This document shows positions 1-7,615 of a DNA stretch of 64,000 nucleotides, in pieces (within the stretch, counting starts at the first letter, position 1; every line of letters begins with the position of its first letter). Position numbers and translations under genes: made by a program. Source of the DNA: an uncultured Muribaculum sp. Its GTDB lineage: Bacteria; Bacteroidota; Bacteroidia; Bacteroidales; Muribaculaceae. The notes below the pieces were generated by a model, which ran no database searches, was not told the origin of the DNA, and saw only the letters and a program-made list of their open reading frames with translations. Where the stretch lies: contig CAJUTE010000005.1 of NCBI GenBank assembly GCA_910589555.1, positions 1 to 64,000 on the forward strand, written 5' to 3'.

Positions 1-61
1 ACAATTCAGAGAGCAAATGTTAACTCTGAATCTCGGATACAAAGGTAAAAGCTACACCATA

Positions 62-205
62 GAGTTTGCCTTTCAGGCAATTAGCTATGCGTGAATTGTG
101 CCAACGGCAAGCGTGTGGGTTTACCTTTCAGGCAATTAGACATGAGTGGGTTGTGCCAACGACAAGCGTGTGAGTTTGCCTTTCAGGCAATTAGACATGC
201 GTGGA
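62..205. repeat. 55-bp tandem direct repeat, about 2.6 copies
   Basis: The motif GTTTGCCTTTCAGGCAATTA starts at 64, 119 (with one G to A change) and 174, a fixed 55-bp period. The sequence between the motifs (TGTGCCAACGRCAAGCGTGT) is repeated too, so the unit is a true 55-bp tandem repeat. Each unit contains a small hairpin with stem TTGCC/GGCAA and loop TTTCA. A fourth, isolated copy of the motif lies at 859-880. No protein-like reading frame follows the repeat. Confidence 0.85.
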
Positions 206-233
206 GTGCGGTCGTTAGTGCTCCGGGATTGAC

Positions 234-326
234 GGACATCTTCGATGCCCGTTGGGTGTTATCGCTTTCTCCGCGCCTCGGCTACGCCTCGTGGCGGAGC
301 TACGATTGCATTGCCGTTTCACGGCA
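234..326 (+). repeat. Partial copy (C) of the composite hairpin repeat
   Basis: This stretch matches the last part of the larger elements at 19698-19952 and 59431-59691 in the same module order. First comes GGACATCTTCGATGCCC at 234-250. Next is a larger hairpin closed by CTCCGC (269-274) and GCGGAG (294-299). Last is TGCCG-TTTCA-CGGCA at 312-326. The closing stem is CACCGC/GCGGTG in the other two copies, so a base pair has changed on both sides. The first half of the element is missing or too diverged to recognise. Confidence 0.75.
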
Positions 327-386
327 TTTTCATGGTTTGGTGTGGATTGTAGTGCCGTATCACGACATGATTAGTGCATACAGATA

Positions 387-432
387 TTCAGATTATTGAA
401 TTCAAGCATAAACGAATCCGCAGGATTCATCC
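387..432 (+). repeat. Dispersed repeat R2, copy 1
   Basis: About 46 bp matching 648-693. The shared core is GCATAAACGAATCCGCAGGATTCATCCA with a matching upstream flank (TTCAG, TATTGAATYCA). The core includes the perfect hairpin GAATCC-GCA-GGATTC at 414-428. The two copies are 261 bp apart, close to the length of the full composite elements elsewhere in the window. Confidence 0.75.
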
Positions 433-647
433 AATCGGGGTGCGACAGAACCTCTAAAATGTAGGAATGCACGGCTCGTGCGTCCGAATACAATATCTGA
501 TATTCAGCTAATTATGGTGGACTCTCGAACCGAGCGTCCCTACAATTACGGCTAAAAATATATTCTGTAACATCGTGCCAACCTATGTCAACGGCATGAC
601 AAATCGTACACAAAATGTCCGTAAGAGAATACCTATGATGCCTACAC

Positions 648-693
648 TTCAGGCTATTGAATCCATGCATAAACGAATCCGCAGGATTCATCC
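648..693 (+). repeat. Dispersed repeat R2, copy 2
   Basis: Second copy of the 46-bp repeat at 387-432, with hairpin GAATCC-GCA-GGATTC at 675-689. It is followed at 702-730 by another palindrome, CCTAGGG...CCCTAGG, enclosing a CGAGCGAAGCGAG loop. That loop resembles the GAGCGAGCGAAG loop of composite element A at 19761-19772. Confidence 0.75.
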
Positions 694-776
694 ATTGGTA
701 GCCTAGGGCCGAGCGAAGCGAGACCCTAGGAATAGGTTTATTTTTATGATGTTTCTGAATGAATCATCTGTATGAG

Positions 777-795
777 ACGAATCTTTCAGATTCGT
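777..795. repeat. Isolated TTTCA-loop hairpin
   Basis: ACGAATC-TTTCA-GATTCGT is a perfect 7-bp stem with the same TTTCA loop as the hairpins at 66-80, 176-190, 312-326, 862-876, 19936-19952 and 59431-59445, but with an unrelated stem sequence. It lies in a gene-free mosaic of palindromes. Confidence 0.7.
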
Positions 796-861
796 GTTTG
801 ATTGTGCCATCTCTCCGGGGGTCTACGCCTACGGCTCCGGCCCCCGGCTACACCAGAGAGT

Positions 862-876
862 TTGCCTTTCAGGCAA
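862..876. repeat. Isolated copy of the TTGCC-TTTCA-GGCAA hairpin
   Basis: Identical over the motif to the 55-bp tandem unit at 62-205, including the flanking GAGTTTGCC and AATTAG. It sits about 690 bp away, next to a GC-rich palindrome (CCGGGGGTC...GCCCCCGG, about 816-846). The rest of 1-940 holds no convincing coding sequence. Confidence 0.7.
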
Positions 877-940
877 TTAGATATGTGTGGATTGCGAGCA
901 TCATATCTCCGGGTTGGGGGGGATGCGGCGGGAGGAGATG

Positions 941-974
941 AAAAAGAGGTTATGCGATGGCATAACCTCTTTTT
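941..974. terminator. Bidirectional intrinsic terminator
   Basis: A perfect 15-bp inverted repeat, AAAAAGAGGTTATGC-GATG-GCATAACCTCTTTTT, with A-runs on one side and T-runs on the other. It lies 15 bp beyond the ftsH stop codon on the minus strand and separates ftsH from the repeat mosaic at 1-940. Confidence 0.9.
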
Positions 975-988
975 ATGGTGGGGATGTG

Positions 989-3034
989 TTATTTTTCTGA
1001 TGGTTGGTCGGGGATGGGAGGGATGTTGGGGTTGAGCGGTTCTGAATCAGACTCATCGGCTTTTTTCCCTTCGCCTACTTCTTCGGCTTTCACATCTTCA
1101 ACCTGAGATTCTTTGTGCTCTGCCAACTGACGGCTTGCGAAAATCTCATCGGTGCGTGAAATCCATTGGCGTTTTCCGAATATGCGCTCCACATCCTCGG
1201 TGTAGATTACCTCGCGGGAGATCAGGACCTCGGCAAGCTCCTTATGCCCGGCAGCGTGCTCACGGAGAATCTCTTTGGCACGTTCATACTGCTCATTGAT
1301 GATCCTCGACACCTCGGCATCGATATTTTTCGCACGCTCCTCGCTGTAAGGCTTGGAGAAGCCGTATTCTTGTCCGGTAGAATCGTAGTAGCACAGATTG
1401 GGGAGCTTCTCGCTCATACCGTAGTAGGCGACCATAGCGTAGGCAAGCTTGGTGACGCGCTCAAGGTCATTAGCCGCTCCTGTAGAGATGTGACCGAGGA
1501 AGAGTTCCTCAGCGGCACGTCCGCCAAGAGTGGAACACATTTCGTCGAGCAATGCCTCGGAGGGAGTTATCTGACGCTCCTCGGGGAGATACCATGCAGC
1601 ACCGAGAGCCTTTCCGCGTGGCACAATAGTAACTTTAACCAGAGGGTTGGCATAGCGCAAGTGCCATGAAATGGTGGCGTGTCCCGCCTCATGCACAGCG
1701 ATGGAATGCTTTTCCTCATCGGTGGTGATTTTCGTGCGCTTTTCAAGACCTCCGATTATGCGATCGACCGCGTCATTGAAATCCTGACGGGTGACACACG
1801 GCTTATTGTGGCGAGCCGCAATAAGAGCAGCTTCGTTGCACACATTTGCGATATCGGCTCCGGAGAATCCGGGGGTCTGGCGGGCAAGCAGCTCCACATC
1901 AAGCGAATCATCGGTCTTAATGTTGCGGAGATGCACATTGAAGATAGCCACACGGTCGTTCAAGTCGGGAAGATCCACGTAGATCTGTCGGTCAAAACGT
2001 CCGGCACGCAACAGAGCCTTGTCAAGAATATCGGCACGGTTAGTAGCGGCAAGGATTATAACACCGCTGTTTGAGCCGAATCCGTCCATCTCGGTGAGCA
2101 ACTGGTTGAGGGTGTTCTCCCGCTCATCGTTGGCACCCATGTTGGGATTACGTCCACGGGCACGTCCCACGGCATCGATCTCGTCAATGAACACAATACA
2201 GGGCGCTTTTTCTTTTGCCTGACGGAAGAGGTCTCTCACTCGCGAGGCACCCACACCGACAAACATCTCGACAAAGTCAGAACCTGACATAGAGAAGAAT
2301 GGCACGTTTGCCTCTCCGGCAACAGCCTTGGCAAGCAGGGTCTTACCGGTTCCGGGAGGGCCTACGAGAAGCGCTCCCTTAGGAATTTTACCACCCAAAT
2401 CGGTGTAACGCTGCGGATTTTTAAGGAATTCGACGATTTCCTCAATTTCGGTCTTAGCCTCCGACAGTCCTGCTACATCCTTGAATGTCACCTGTATAGG
2501 ACCATCTTTATCGAATATCTGGGCTTTGGATTTTCCCACGTTGAACACACCGCCGCCACCGCCGTCTTTTCCTGACATTCTCTTCATGATCACAAACCAG
2601 AAGACAATCAGCAGCAAAATAGGGGCAAACGACCAGAACATAGCGGAGTAGTCGCTACCTTTCTCAAACGAGAACTTGCCTTTGAACACTCCATCCTGCT
2701 GCCACTGGTCGATCTTGTCCTGAAGCTTGTCGGCGCTCGGTATGGCGGTGACTATTTTCACCTCCTGGTGCGAGCCTTCGGTATATTGCGACGGGGGGAA
2801 GATTTTTGCGGCGAGAGAATCAGTGATCACCGCCTCTGCCTCATTCTTATTTGTAAACACGACGATCTGCTTTACGCCGCCTTCGGTGACATATTTCTCA
2901 AATTCAGAGTAGCTCACCTCCTTGGTGATGGAATTCTCATCGAGGTAATATATGCCAATCAGCACAAGAAACACGATGGCATACATCCAGTAGATGCTGA
3001 ATTTTATTGTGGGCTTTTTAGGTGTAAGAGCCAT
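989..3034 (-). CDS. ftsH: ATP-dependent zinc metalloprotease FtsH
   Basis: Membrane-bound AAA+ protease that extracts and degrades misfolded membrane proteins and short-lived regulators. The 681 residues show the usual order. Transmembrane segments lie at about 15-31 and 131-150 with a periplasmic domain between. Walker A GPPGTGKT is at 225-232, Walker B VFIDEIDA at 281-288 and the second region of homology at about 331-349. The zinc site HEAGH is at 448-452. Length and motif spacing are normal, so it should be active; the C-terminal tail is acidic and low-complexity. It lies directly downstream of rsfS on the same strand (56 bp gap), so the two are probably co-transcribed. Confidence 0.97.
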   Translation of the reverse strand: MALTPKKPTIKFSIYWMYAIVFLVLIGIYYLDENSITKEVSYSEFEKYVTEGGVKQIVVFTNKNEAEAVITDSLAAKIFPPSQYTEGSHQEVKIVTAIPSADKLQDKIDQWQQDGVFKGKFSFEKGSDYSAMFWSFAPILLLIVFWFVIMKRMSGKDGGGGGVFNVGKSKAQIFDKDGPIQVTFKDVAGLSEAKTEIEEIVEFLKNPQRYTDLGGKIPKGALLVGPPGTGKTLLAKAVAGEANVPFFSMSGSDFVEMFVGVGASRVRDLFRQAKEKAPCIVFIDEIDAVGRARGRNPNMGANDERENTLNQLLTEMDGFGSNSGVIILAATNRADILDKALLRAGRFDRQIYVDLPDLNDRVAIFNVHLRNIKTDDSLDVELLARQTPGFSGADIANVCNEAALIAARHNKPCVTRQDFNDAVDRIIGGLEKRTKITTDEEKHSIAVHEAGHATISWHLRYANPLVKVTIVPRGKALGAAWYLPEERQITPSEALLDEMCSTLGGRAAEELFLGHISTGAANDLERVTKLAYAMVAYYGMSEKLPNLCYYDSTGQEYGFSKPYSEERAKNIDAEVSRIINEQYERAKEILREHAAGHKELAEVLISREVIYTEDVERIFGKRQWISRTDEIFASRQLAEHKESQVEDVKAEEVGEGKKADESDSEPLNPNIPPIPDQPSEK

Positions 3035-3090
3035 ATTTATTGGTTTAATTATTCATTAATTAACGCATGGTGATTGACGCCTTTCCACAG

Positions 3091-3450
3091 TCAATCCACA
3101 TCGGGAATCTCGGTGATAGCGGCATCGCTCCATAACTCCTCGAGATTGTAGAACTCACGGGTGTCAGGGAGGAAAATATGCACGAAAGTGTCGCCGTAGT
3201 CAATCACAATCCATTGCGAATTCTGGTAACCGTCATAATTAAACGGCTTAATATCGGCTTCCTTCTGCAAAGTCTCACGAATGCTGTCGGCGATGGCACT
3301 CACCTGCATTGTCGACGAACCCTGGCATATTATGAAGCGGTTGGCGGCGGCACCGTCAATATCTTCAAGATTTACTACTGTAATTTTTTTCCCTTTGCGA
3401 TTTTGAATTCCCTCGATTACGAGTTTTGTAATATCAATTGTTCCGTTCAT
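3091..3450 (-). CDS. rsfS: Ribosome silencing factor RsfS (Iojap/RsfA family)
   Basis: Small 119-residue protein that binds ribosomal protein uL14 and blocks subunit joining when nutrients are scarce. The family pattern is visible: ITKLVIEG near the start, the central VVNLEDIDG and FIICQGSS strands, and WIVIDYGDTFVHIF near the end. The frame is open for nine further codons upstream, but the ATG at 3450 gives the normal family N-terminus (MNGTIDI) and is chosen. A TATCTTTG box on the minus strand (3482-3475) fits the Bacteroidetes -7 element and would give a short leader. No clear -33 element was found at the right distance. Likely first gene of an rsfS-ftsH operon. Confidence 0.93.
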   Translation of the reverse strand: MNGTIDITKLVIEGIQNRKGKKITVVNLEDIDGAAANRFIICQGSSTMQVSAIADSIRETLQKEADIKPFNYDGYQNSQWIVIDYGDTFVHIFLPDTREFYNLEELWSDAAITEIPDVD

Positions 3451-3474
3451 TAAATAGTCATAAATAAGGAAGTA

Positions 3475-3482
3475 CAAAGATA
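3475..3482 (-). promoter_or_regulatory. Candidate -7 box for rsfS-ftsH
   Basis: Read on the minus strand this is TATCTTTG, a match to the Bacteroidetes -7 consensus TAnnTTTG, 25 bp upstream of the rsfS start. A TTG at the expected upstream spacing is not evident, so confidence is moderate. Confidence 0.45.
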
Positions 3483-3631
3483 GTGGAAACTTTGCAATAA
3501 AACGTAAAAATTATAAGCAAAGTTCATCCTTTCATAACAACAACGGCACAATTTTTCAACATATTAACCCACACCAAAATACTCTCGCAGCGTGTCAGCC
3601 CGATACCGGCACGGTCATCACCACGTGTGTG

Positions 3632-5740
3632 TCATAATCGGTTCATCTCAGATTCCGACGCAGTTTTCCCTTTGTACTTGCTTCCCACCGGACGCAAACG
3701 GTAAGTGACCGACAGCGCCACACCCCTCCGATCATAGCTCTGGCGCTTATCGACGGAAACTCCGTAGGTGTTCATAGTCCAGTCGTTATTGGAGGTATTG
3801 AATATGTCGGTGGCCGAAAGCTTCACTTGCAGTGACTTTTTGAAAAATTCCTTGGTGAGCGAAGCGTCAAGCGTGAACCAGCTCGCAGCAAAACGATTGG
3901 TGTGCATATCGCCGCTTGACTGTCCGCGCGCCCACACAGTCAACATAAATCCCCGAGGCAATGATATCATATTGTCAAAGTAATAAGAGAATATTGGCGT
4001 TCCATGCCCCGTTCCGTCCAAGTCAAGCCACTGCTTGTGCATCCCCACCACGAAGTCAGGCGTCCATGCTCCTATTTTTTTACGCCAGATGACATAAACG
4101 TCGACCGCCGACACATCAATGTTCACCGGCTGCATCAGCAACTGCAGCGAAGATGCCGGATAAAGCCGTTTCACAAACCCGTAGGTGTCGATGCTGCGCG
4201 TATAGTCGGCTTGCACCATAAAATCATTCCACATCCCGAACAGCTGCACATCGTGCATACGTTCGTCACGCAACGCAGGATTTCCGCCCTCTATTTCATG
4301 AGCGCCGACGTAGCTCAGGCTGCCGGTGAGCTGAGAGTAAGGAGGCCGCACGGCTGCCATCTTGTAGCTGAGAGTCAATTGAGCGCGCTCATTAAAGAAA
4401 TATCCGAGCGACAGATCGGGCGTGACCAAATGGTCACGGCGGCTCACATCGCGGTCTTTTTTGCCATTTACTTGAAAATTGTAGTCCACATATTCATATC
4501 TTAACCCTCCGTTGAAACTGAAATTGCCCCACATACGGCTCCATGAGGCAAACACCGCAGCCGATAATTGCCTGCCGAGTGTCAAAGATGACGGTATATA
4601 CTCTCCAACCTCGGCATTGAGCATACGGTAATCAAGCCGGCTCTCGGTATAGGAATCCTGGGTGCCAAAAGTGATCTCTCCGCCACACAACGGCGACTTC
4701 ACATACAGCCTTCCGGCATACAGAGATGAGGAACGAGAGTCTTCCGACGACACAGCCGATGACACATCAGCAGGATATACCGCCGAAACATCATTTGAGG
4801 AATTAGCCTTAAGGATATCCCCGTCGAAATGCACCACGCAATCATCCGATAATTTATGGTCATAGTAAACCGATCCATGATGGGTGCGTGAACTTCCACG
4901 CCGTGATATTTTTCTACTGACCGGCTCATTGAGATCAATCCATTCCTTTCCTACATTAGTAAACCGGGAATTCTCAGGAGCATAACGATAATATGCACCT
5001 AACGACATCGCGCCAGCCGAATAGTTGAACCCTGCTTTCAAAGCACCTTCGGTCGAAGGATAGGAATTATGTTGTGAACTTCCCACGATTGTTTCCTTTC
5101 CTTCATACAACAAGCGGTTAATGGTCGAGCCCTTTATAACCTTGTTATTCCTCTCGATATTCCCCGATAAGAAAATATCCCAATTCCCGTTTCGGTAATT
5201 CAAGTCAAGCATATCACTGAGCGAACACTTGCGACGCACACTCACCTCACCACGGTCAATCATCGAAACACCATCAATGAAACTGCGTTTGGTGGTAATT
5301 TTCAACACGGCATTAACACCGCTTGCATACATTGCTCCCGGTGCCATGTCAAGCTCAATCCTCTTTATATTTTCCGACCGCAATCTCATCAGTTCATCGG
5401 CGTCATGCACCGGGCGTCCATCGATATAAATGTCAGGCGAGCCTTTCCCTGTCACTGATACTGAACTATCGTCGACCACTATCATGGGAAGCTGCGCCAA
5501 CACGTCGAGCGCCGTGCCAAGATTCTGAAGAGGCGAGCCGGCAATAGTAGACACAAGCGTTGACCCTACAAGCTTTGTAGCCGGTTGATGAGCCGTCACC
5601 ACCACCTCCTGAAGCCGGAGTGAAACCGAATCAGACGGCACCTCGGATTGCTGCCCCCAGAGGATGCTTCCACACATCGACAACACTACTGCGGCACATT
5701 GCCTGAATAATCGAAACTCTCTAAAACAATAAATAGTCAT
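3632..5740 (-). CDS. TonB-dependent outer-membrane receptor, OMP_b-brl type
   Basis: A 702-residue outer-membrane protein with an N-terminal signal segment (about 12-30). A short stretch resembling the TonB-interacting region follows (LQEVVVTA at 43-50). A plug domain lies at about 60-150 (GSPDIYIDGRPV, IKRIELDMAPGAMY) and the rest is a beta-barrel. It lacks the carboxypeptidase-like domain usual in SusC proteins and has no SusD partner beside it, so it resembles the stand-alone 'outer membrane beta-barrel family' receptors. The substrate cannot be told from sequence. The only same-strand neighbour upstream is the TPR/HTH lipoprotein ending at 5894, a plausible regulator. A 9-bp inverted repeat lies just upstream of the start (5750-5775). 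Confidence 0.85.
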   Translation of the reverse strand: MTIYCFREFRLFRQCAAVVLSMCGSILWGQQSEVPSDSVSLRLQEVVVTAHQPATKLVGSTLVSTIAGSPLQNLGTALDVLAQLPMIVVDDSSVSVTGKGSPDIYIDGRPVHDADELMRLRSENIKRIELDMAPGAMYASGVNAVLKITTKRSFIDGVSMIDRGEVSVRRKCSLSDMLDLNYRNGNWDIFLSGNIERNNKVIKGSTINRLLYEGKETIVGSSQHNSYPSTEGALKAGFNYSAGAMSLGAYYRYAPENSRFTNVGKEWIDLNEPVSRKISRRGSSRTHHGSVYYDHKLSDDCVVHFDGDILKANSSNDVSAVYPADVSSAVSSEDSRSSSLYAGRLYVKSPLCGGEITFGTQDSYTESRLDYRMLNAEVGEYIPSSLTLGRQLSAAVFASWSRMWGNFSFNGGLRYEYVDYNFQVNGKKDRDVSRRDHLVTPDLSLGYFFNERAQLTLSYKMAAVRPPYSQLTGSLSYVGAHEIEGGNPALRDERMHDVQLFGMWNDFMVQADYTRSIDTYGFVKRLYPASSLQLLMQPVNIDVSAVDVYVIWRKKIGAWTPDFVVGMHKQWLDLDGTGHGTPIFSYYFDNMISLPRGFMLTVWARGQSSGDMHTNRFAASWFTLDASLTKEFFKKSLQVKLSATDIFNTSNNDWTMNTYGVSVDKRQSYDRRGVALSVTYRLRPVGSKYKGKTASESEMNRL

Positions 5741-5749
5741 GATGATAAA

Positions 5750-5775
5750 ATTTTGAAGTTTTCAGGCTTCAAAAT
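5750..5775. promoter_or_regulatory. Inverted repeat upstream of the receptor start
   Basis: ATTTTGAAG (5750-5758) pairs perfectly with CTTCAAAAT (5767-5775) around an 8-base loop, 10 bp upstream of the start codon at 5740. It could be an operator or a 5' leader hairpin. It has no terminator-like T-run on the minus strand beyond the stem itself. Confidence 0.45.
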
Positions 5776-5893
5776 TACATCCCACCACGGCTTAAATCCA
5801 AAAATAAAAGCTGACCAACACCGTTATAGCTCCCTATATATCAATACAATACAAACTCCGCAGTTAAATTTTTCTGACAGTTGTCGCCGTCAA

Positions 5894-6886
5894 TCAAAAT
5901 ACCGACAAGAAAAGCTCGGAATGAGGCGATCCAAGCGATGATAATTTTGATTTCAACCGGGATTTACGCTTGTAGACCACATCAATGCTCTCCCCTATCA
6001 AAAGAGCGATCGAACGGCTCGAAAGATTACTTGCCAGATATACCATCATTCGGTATTCCTCAGGCTTTATCGCCGGATACTCCTCTTTGAGGTGGGAAAG
6101 CAATCCCTTTCGGCAACGGTCCACGCATAGCTCCATTTTGGAAAACACTTTCTCATCGGCTTTCAGCGCGGCAATCTGTTCTTTAACCTTATCCACGATA
6201 GCCTTGCGTTCGATTTTGGTGCCTTGCGATTCATAATAAGTCTGACAAAGCTCGTCAATCACATTGAAATGCACGGCGAGGATATCGGAAAGCCACAATT
6301 CAAGACGGCTCAGACCTGACAAATGCCCTGATATATCAGCCCGCAGCCCCGCAGCTTCGGCAAACAATGCCTCGTTGCGCGCATCCTTGATTTTAATTTT
6401 GTTGCGTTGCCACACAATCACGCCGAGCGCCATAGACAATATCAATAAGCCGGCATAGAGGTATCGCTCATGCTTCACCCTCTCCTTATATAACATGAAC
6501 TCCTTTTCTTTCTGTAGATAAAGAGCCGATGCCAGGGCACTGCCGTTGTCACACTCCTTCATCAACGCTTTCAAGCCGGACGCATGCCTGGACTCCTGCA
6601 AGAGATTATGCCTGGAGTAATAATCAATCGCCATATCCACTATAGTGTCATTTGGAGCGCAAATGCGGTTTGCCACCATAGCCTCGCTATAAAGCAACGC
6701 CCACCGCGCCACTGACGCGGAATCATCCAGCGATGCAACATCGATGGCGTTAAGTTTATCCAATGCCGCCTTAGGATCGCTCAACATAAGCGATCCGGCA
6801 TCCTCAATACGTTTCAACGACTGAGAATTGGAATAAGAGCATCCGGTGATCACCATCAGCAGAATTATGTAAAACAATCCACGCAT
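5894..6886 (-). CDS. Membrane-anchored TPR/HTH regulator-like lipoprotein
   Basis: A 330-residue protein with a lipobox (ITGC, Cys16) and a TPR-like helical region at about 22-130. One transmembrane segment (about 142-159) is followed by a basic, coiled-coil cytoplasmic linker. The C-terminal helix-turn-helix region is at about 286-315 (SRSIALLIGESIDVVYKRKSRLKSKL, of which SRSIALLIGES and YKRKSRL are the key parts). Bacteroidales encode many such one-component proteins, usually next to outer-membrane genes. The inference is that it senses an envelope signal and controls the receptor immediately downstream. A lipobox together with a second membrane segment is unusual, and the true topology is uncertain. 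It has its own well-formed promoter at 6933-6963. Confidence 0.7.
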   Translation of the reverse strand: MRGLFYIILLMVITGCSYSNSQSLKRIEDAGSLMLSDPKAALDKLNAIDVASLDDSASVARWALLYSEAMVANRICAPNDTIVDMAIDYYSRHNLLQESRHASGLKALMKECDNGSALASALYLQKEKEFMLYKERVKHERYLYAGLLILSMALGVIVWQRNKIKIKDARNEALFAEAAGLRADISGHLSGLSRLELWLSDILAVHFNVIDELCQTYYESQGTKIERKAIVDKVKEQIAALKADEKVFSKMELCVDRCRKGLLSHLKEEYPAIKPEEYRMMVYLASNLSSRSIALLIGESIDVVYKRKSRLKSKLSSLGSPHSELFLSVF

Positions 6887-6932
6887 ATTACTTCTTCTCC
6901 AAGCATAAAAGGATAACAGGACTTTGTCTTGG

Positions 6933-6963
6933 CAAATATACTAATCACACCGTTACCTACAAA
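6933..6963 (-). promoter_or_regulatory. Bacteroidetes-type promoter for the TPR/HTH gene
   Basis: On the minus strand a TTTTG element (about 6964-6960) is followed after exactly 19 bases by TATATTTG (6940-6933). This matches the -33 TTTG / -7 TAnnTTTG consensus. It lies 47 bp upstream of the start codon at 6886. Confidence 0.75.
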
Positions 6964-7100
6964 ACTGAATGTCATTTATTATGAGATTTTAACCCAATTA
7001 TTATTAACCGACATCTAAATAAAGTCAAACCGGACGACGCGGACAAACATTTGATTATCTGCCGTGTTCTTATTTCAAACAACCAAAACATATAACGATT

Positions 7101-7394
7101 ATGGATTGCAACAAAACAAAACACGCCTACCACTTCAATATTACAGAAGTGATAGATGGAAAGATTCAAGAAGTGATGAATTTTAATTTCGGAGGCCATC
7201 ATGACCTTGCCCAACTGGCTAAGAAAGCAGAAGCCAAAGAAGGACTTTCCGACAAACACGCAAAAGAACTTGTGGTGGGGCTGCGTCTTCTTCACCATGT
7301 GCTGAAGAAAAATCCTGACAATGAATTATTCCGGGACTTCGCACCTGCATTGCAGGCATTCAAGAAAGCCCTGAAAGAGAAAGGCGATTGCTAA
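7101..7394 (+). CDS. DUF3861 family protein
   Basis: A 97-residue soluble protein without signal peptide. The pattern YHFNITEV near the N-terminus, a central NFNFGGHHDLAQLAKK and the helical AKELVVGLRLLHHVLKKN followed by FAPALQAFKKALK fit DUF3861. The molecular role of that family is not known. It is a single-gene unit, ending at a strong terminator (7415-7457). Confidence 0.75.
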   Translation: MDCNKTKHAYHFNITEVIDGKIQEVMNFNFGGHHDLAQLAKKAEAKEGLSDKHAKELVVGLRLLHHVLKKNPDNELFRDFAPALQAFKKALKEKGDC

Positions 7395-7414
7395 GACAGT
7401 CTATATATAATCCT

Positions 7415-7457
7415 GAAAGCGTGTCATCGTGTCAATGATGACGCGCTTTCGTTTTTT
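7415..7457 (+). terminator. Intrinsic terminator after the DUF3861 gene
   Basis: GAAAGCGTGTCATC pairs with GATGACGCGCTTTC around a short loop and is followed by GTTTTTT. It isolates the DUF3861 gene from the lipid A and efflux genes downstream. The remaining gap to 7615 shows no further clear signal. Confidence 0.88.
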
Positions 7458-7615
7458 AACCATTGCGACAGACCACGCTAAAGTGTGTTAAAAATCGCAG
7501 CGCTATGGTGATAACTCCAAATGGAAAGATTAATTTCGCATTATATAGAAGATGTTACCACAATTACGTCTTATAGTAACGACAAAATCACGTTTCAAAA
7601 CTACCAATCAGCAAA

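Noticed and set aside
62..205. CRISPR array
   Set aside because: The 'spacers' between the repeated motifs are themselves repeated, so the unit is a 55-bp tandem repeat, and there are no cas genes.
91..399. Open frame of 102 codons over the tandem repeats
   Set aside because: It is translated repeat sequence (the AFQAIRHAW-like segment recurs because the DNA repeats) and has no start signal or protein-like composition.
759..1035. Two short open frames in the hairpin mosaic and terminator
   Set aside because: They cross palindromes and a strong terminator and match nothing; their shared peptide again reflects the DNA repeat.
1166..2074. Two long open frames opposite ftsH
   Set aside because: Shadows of ftsH, which has every expected motif in its own frame.
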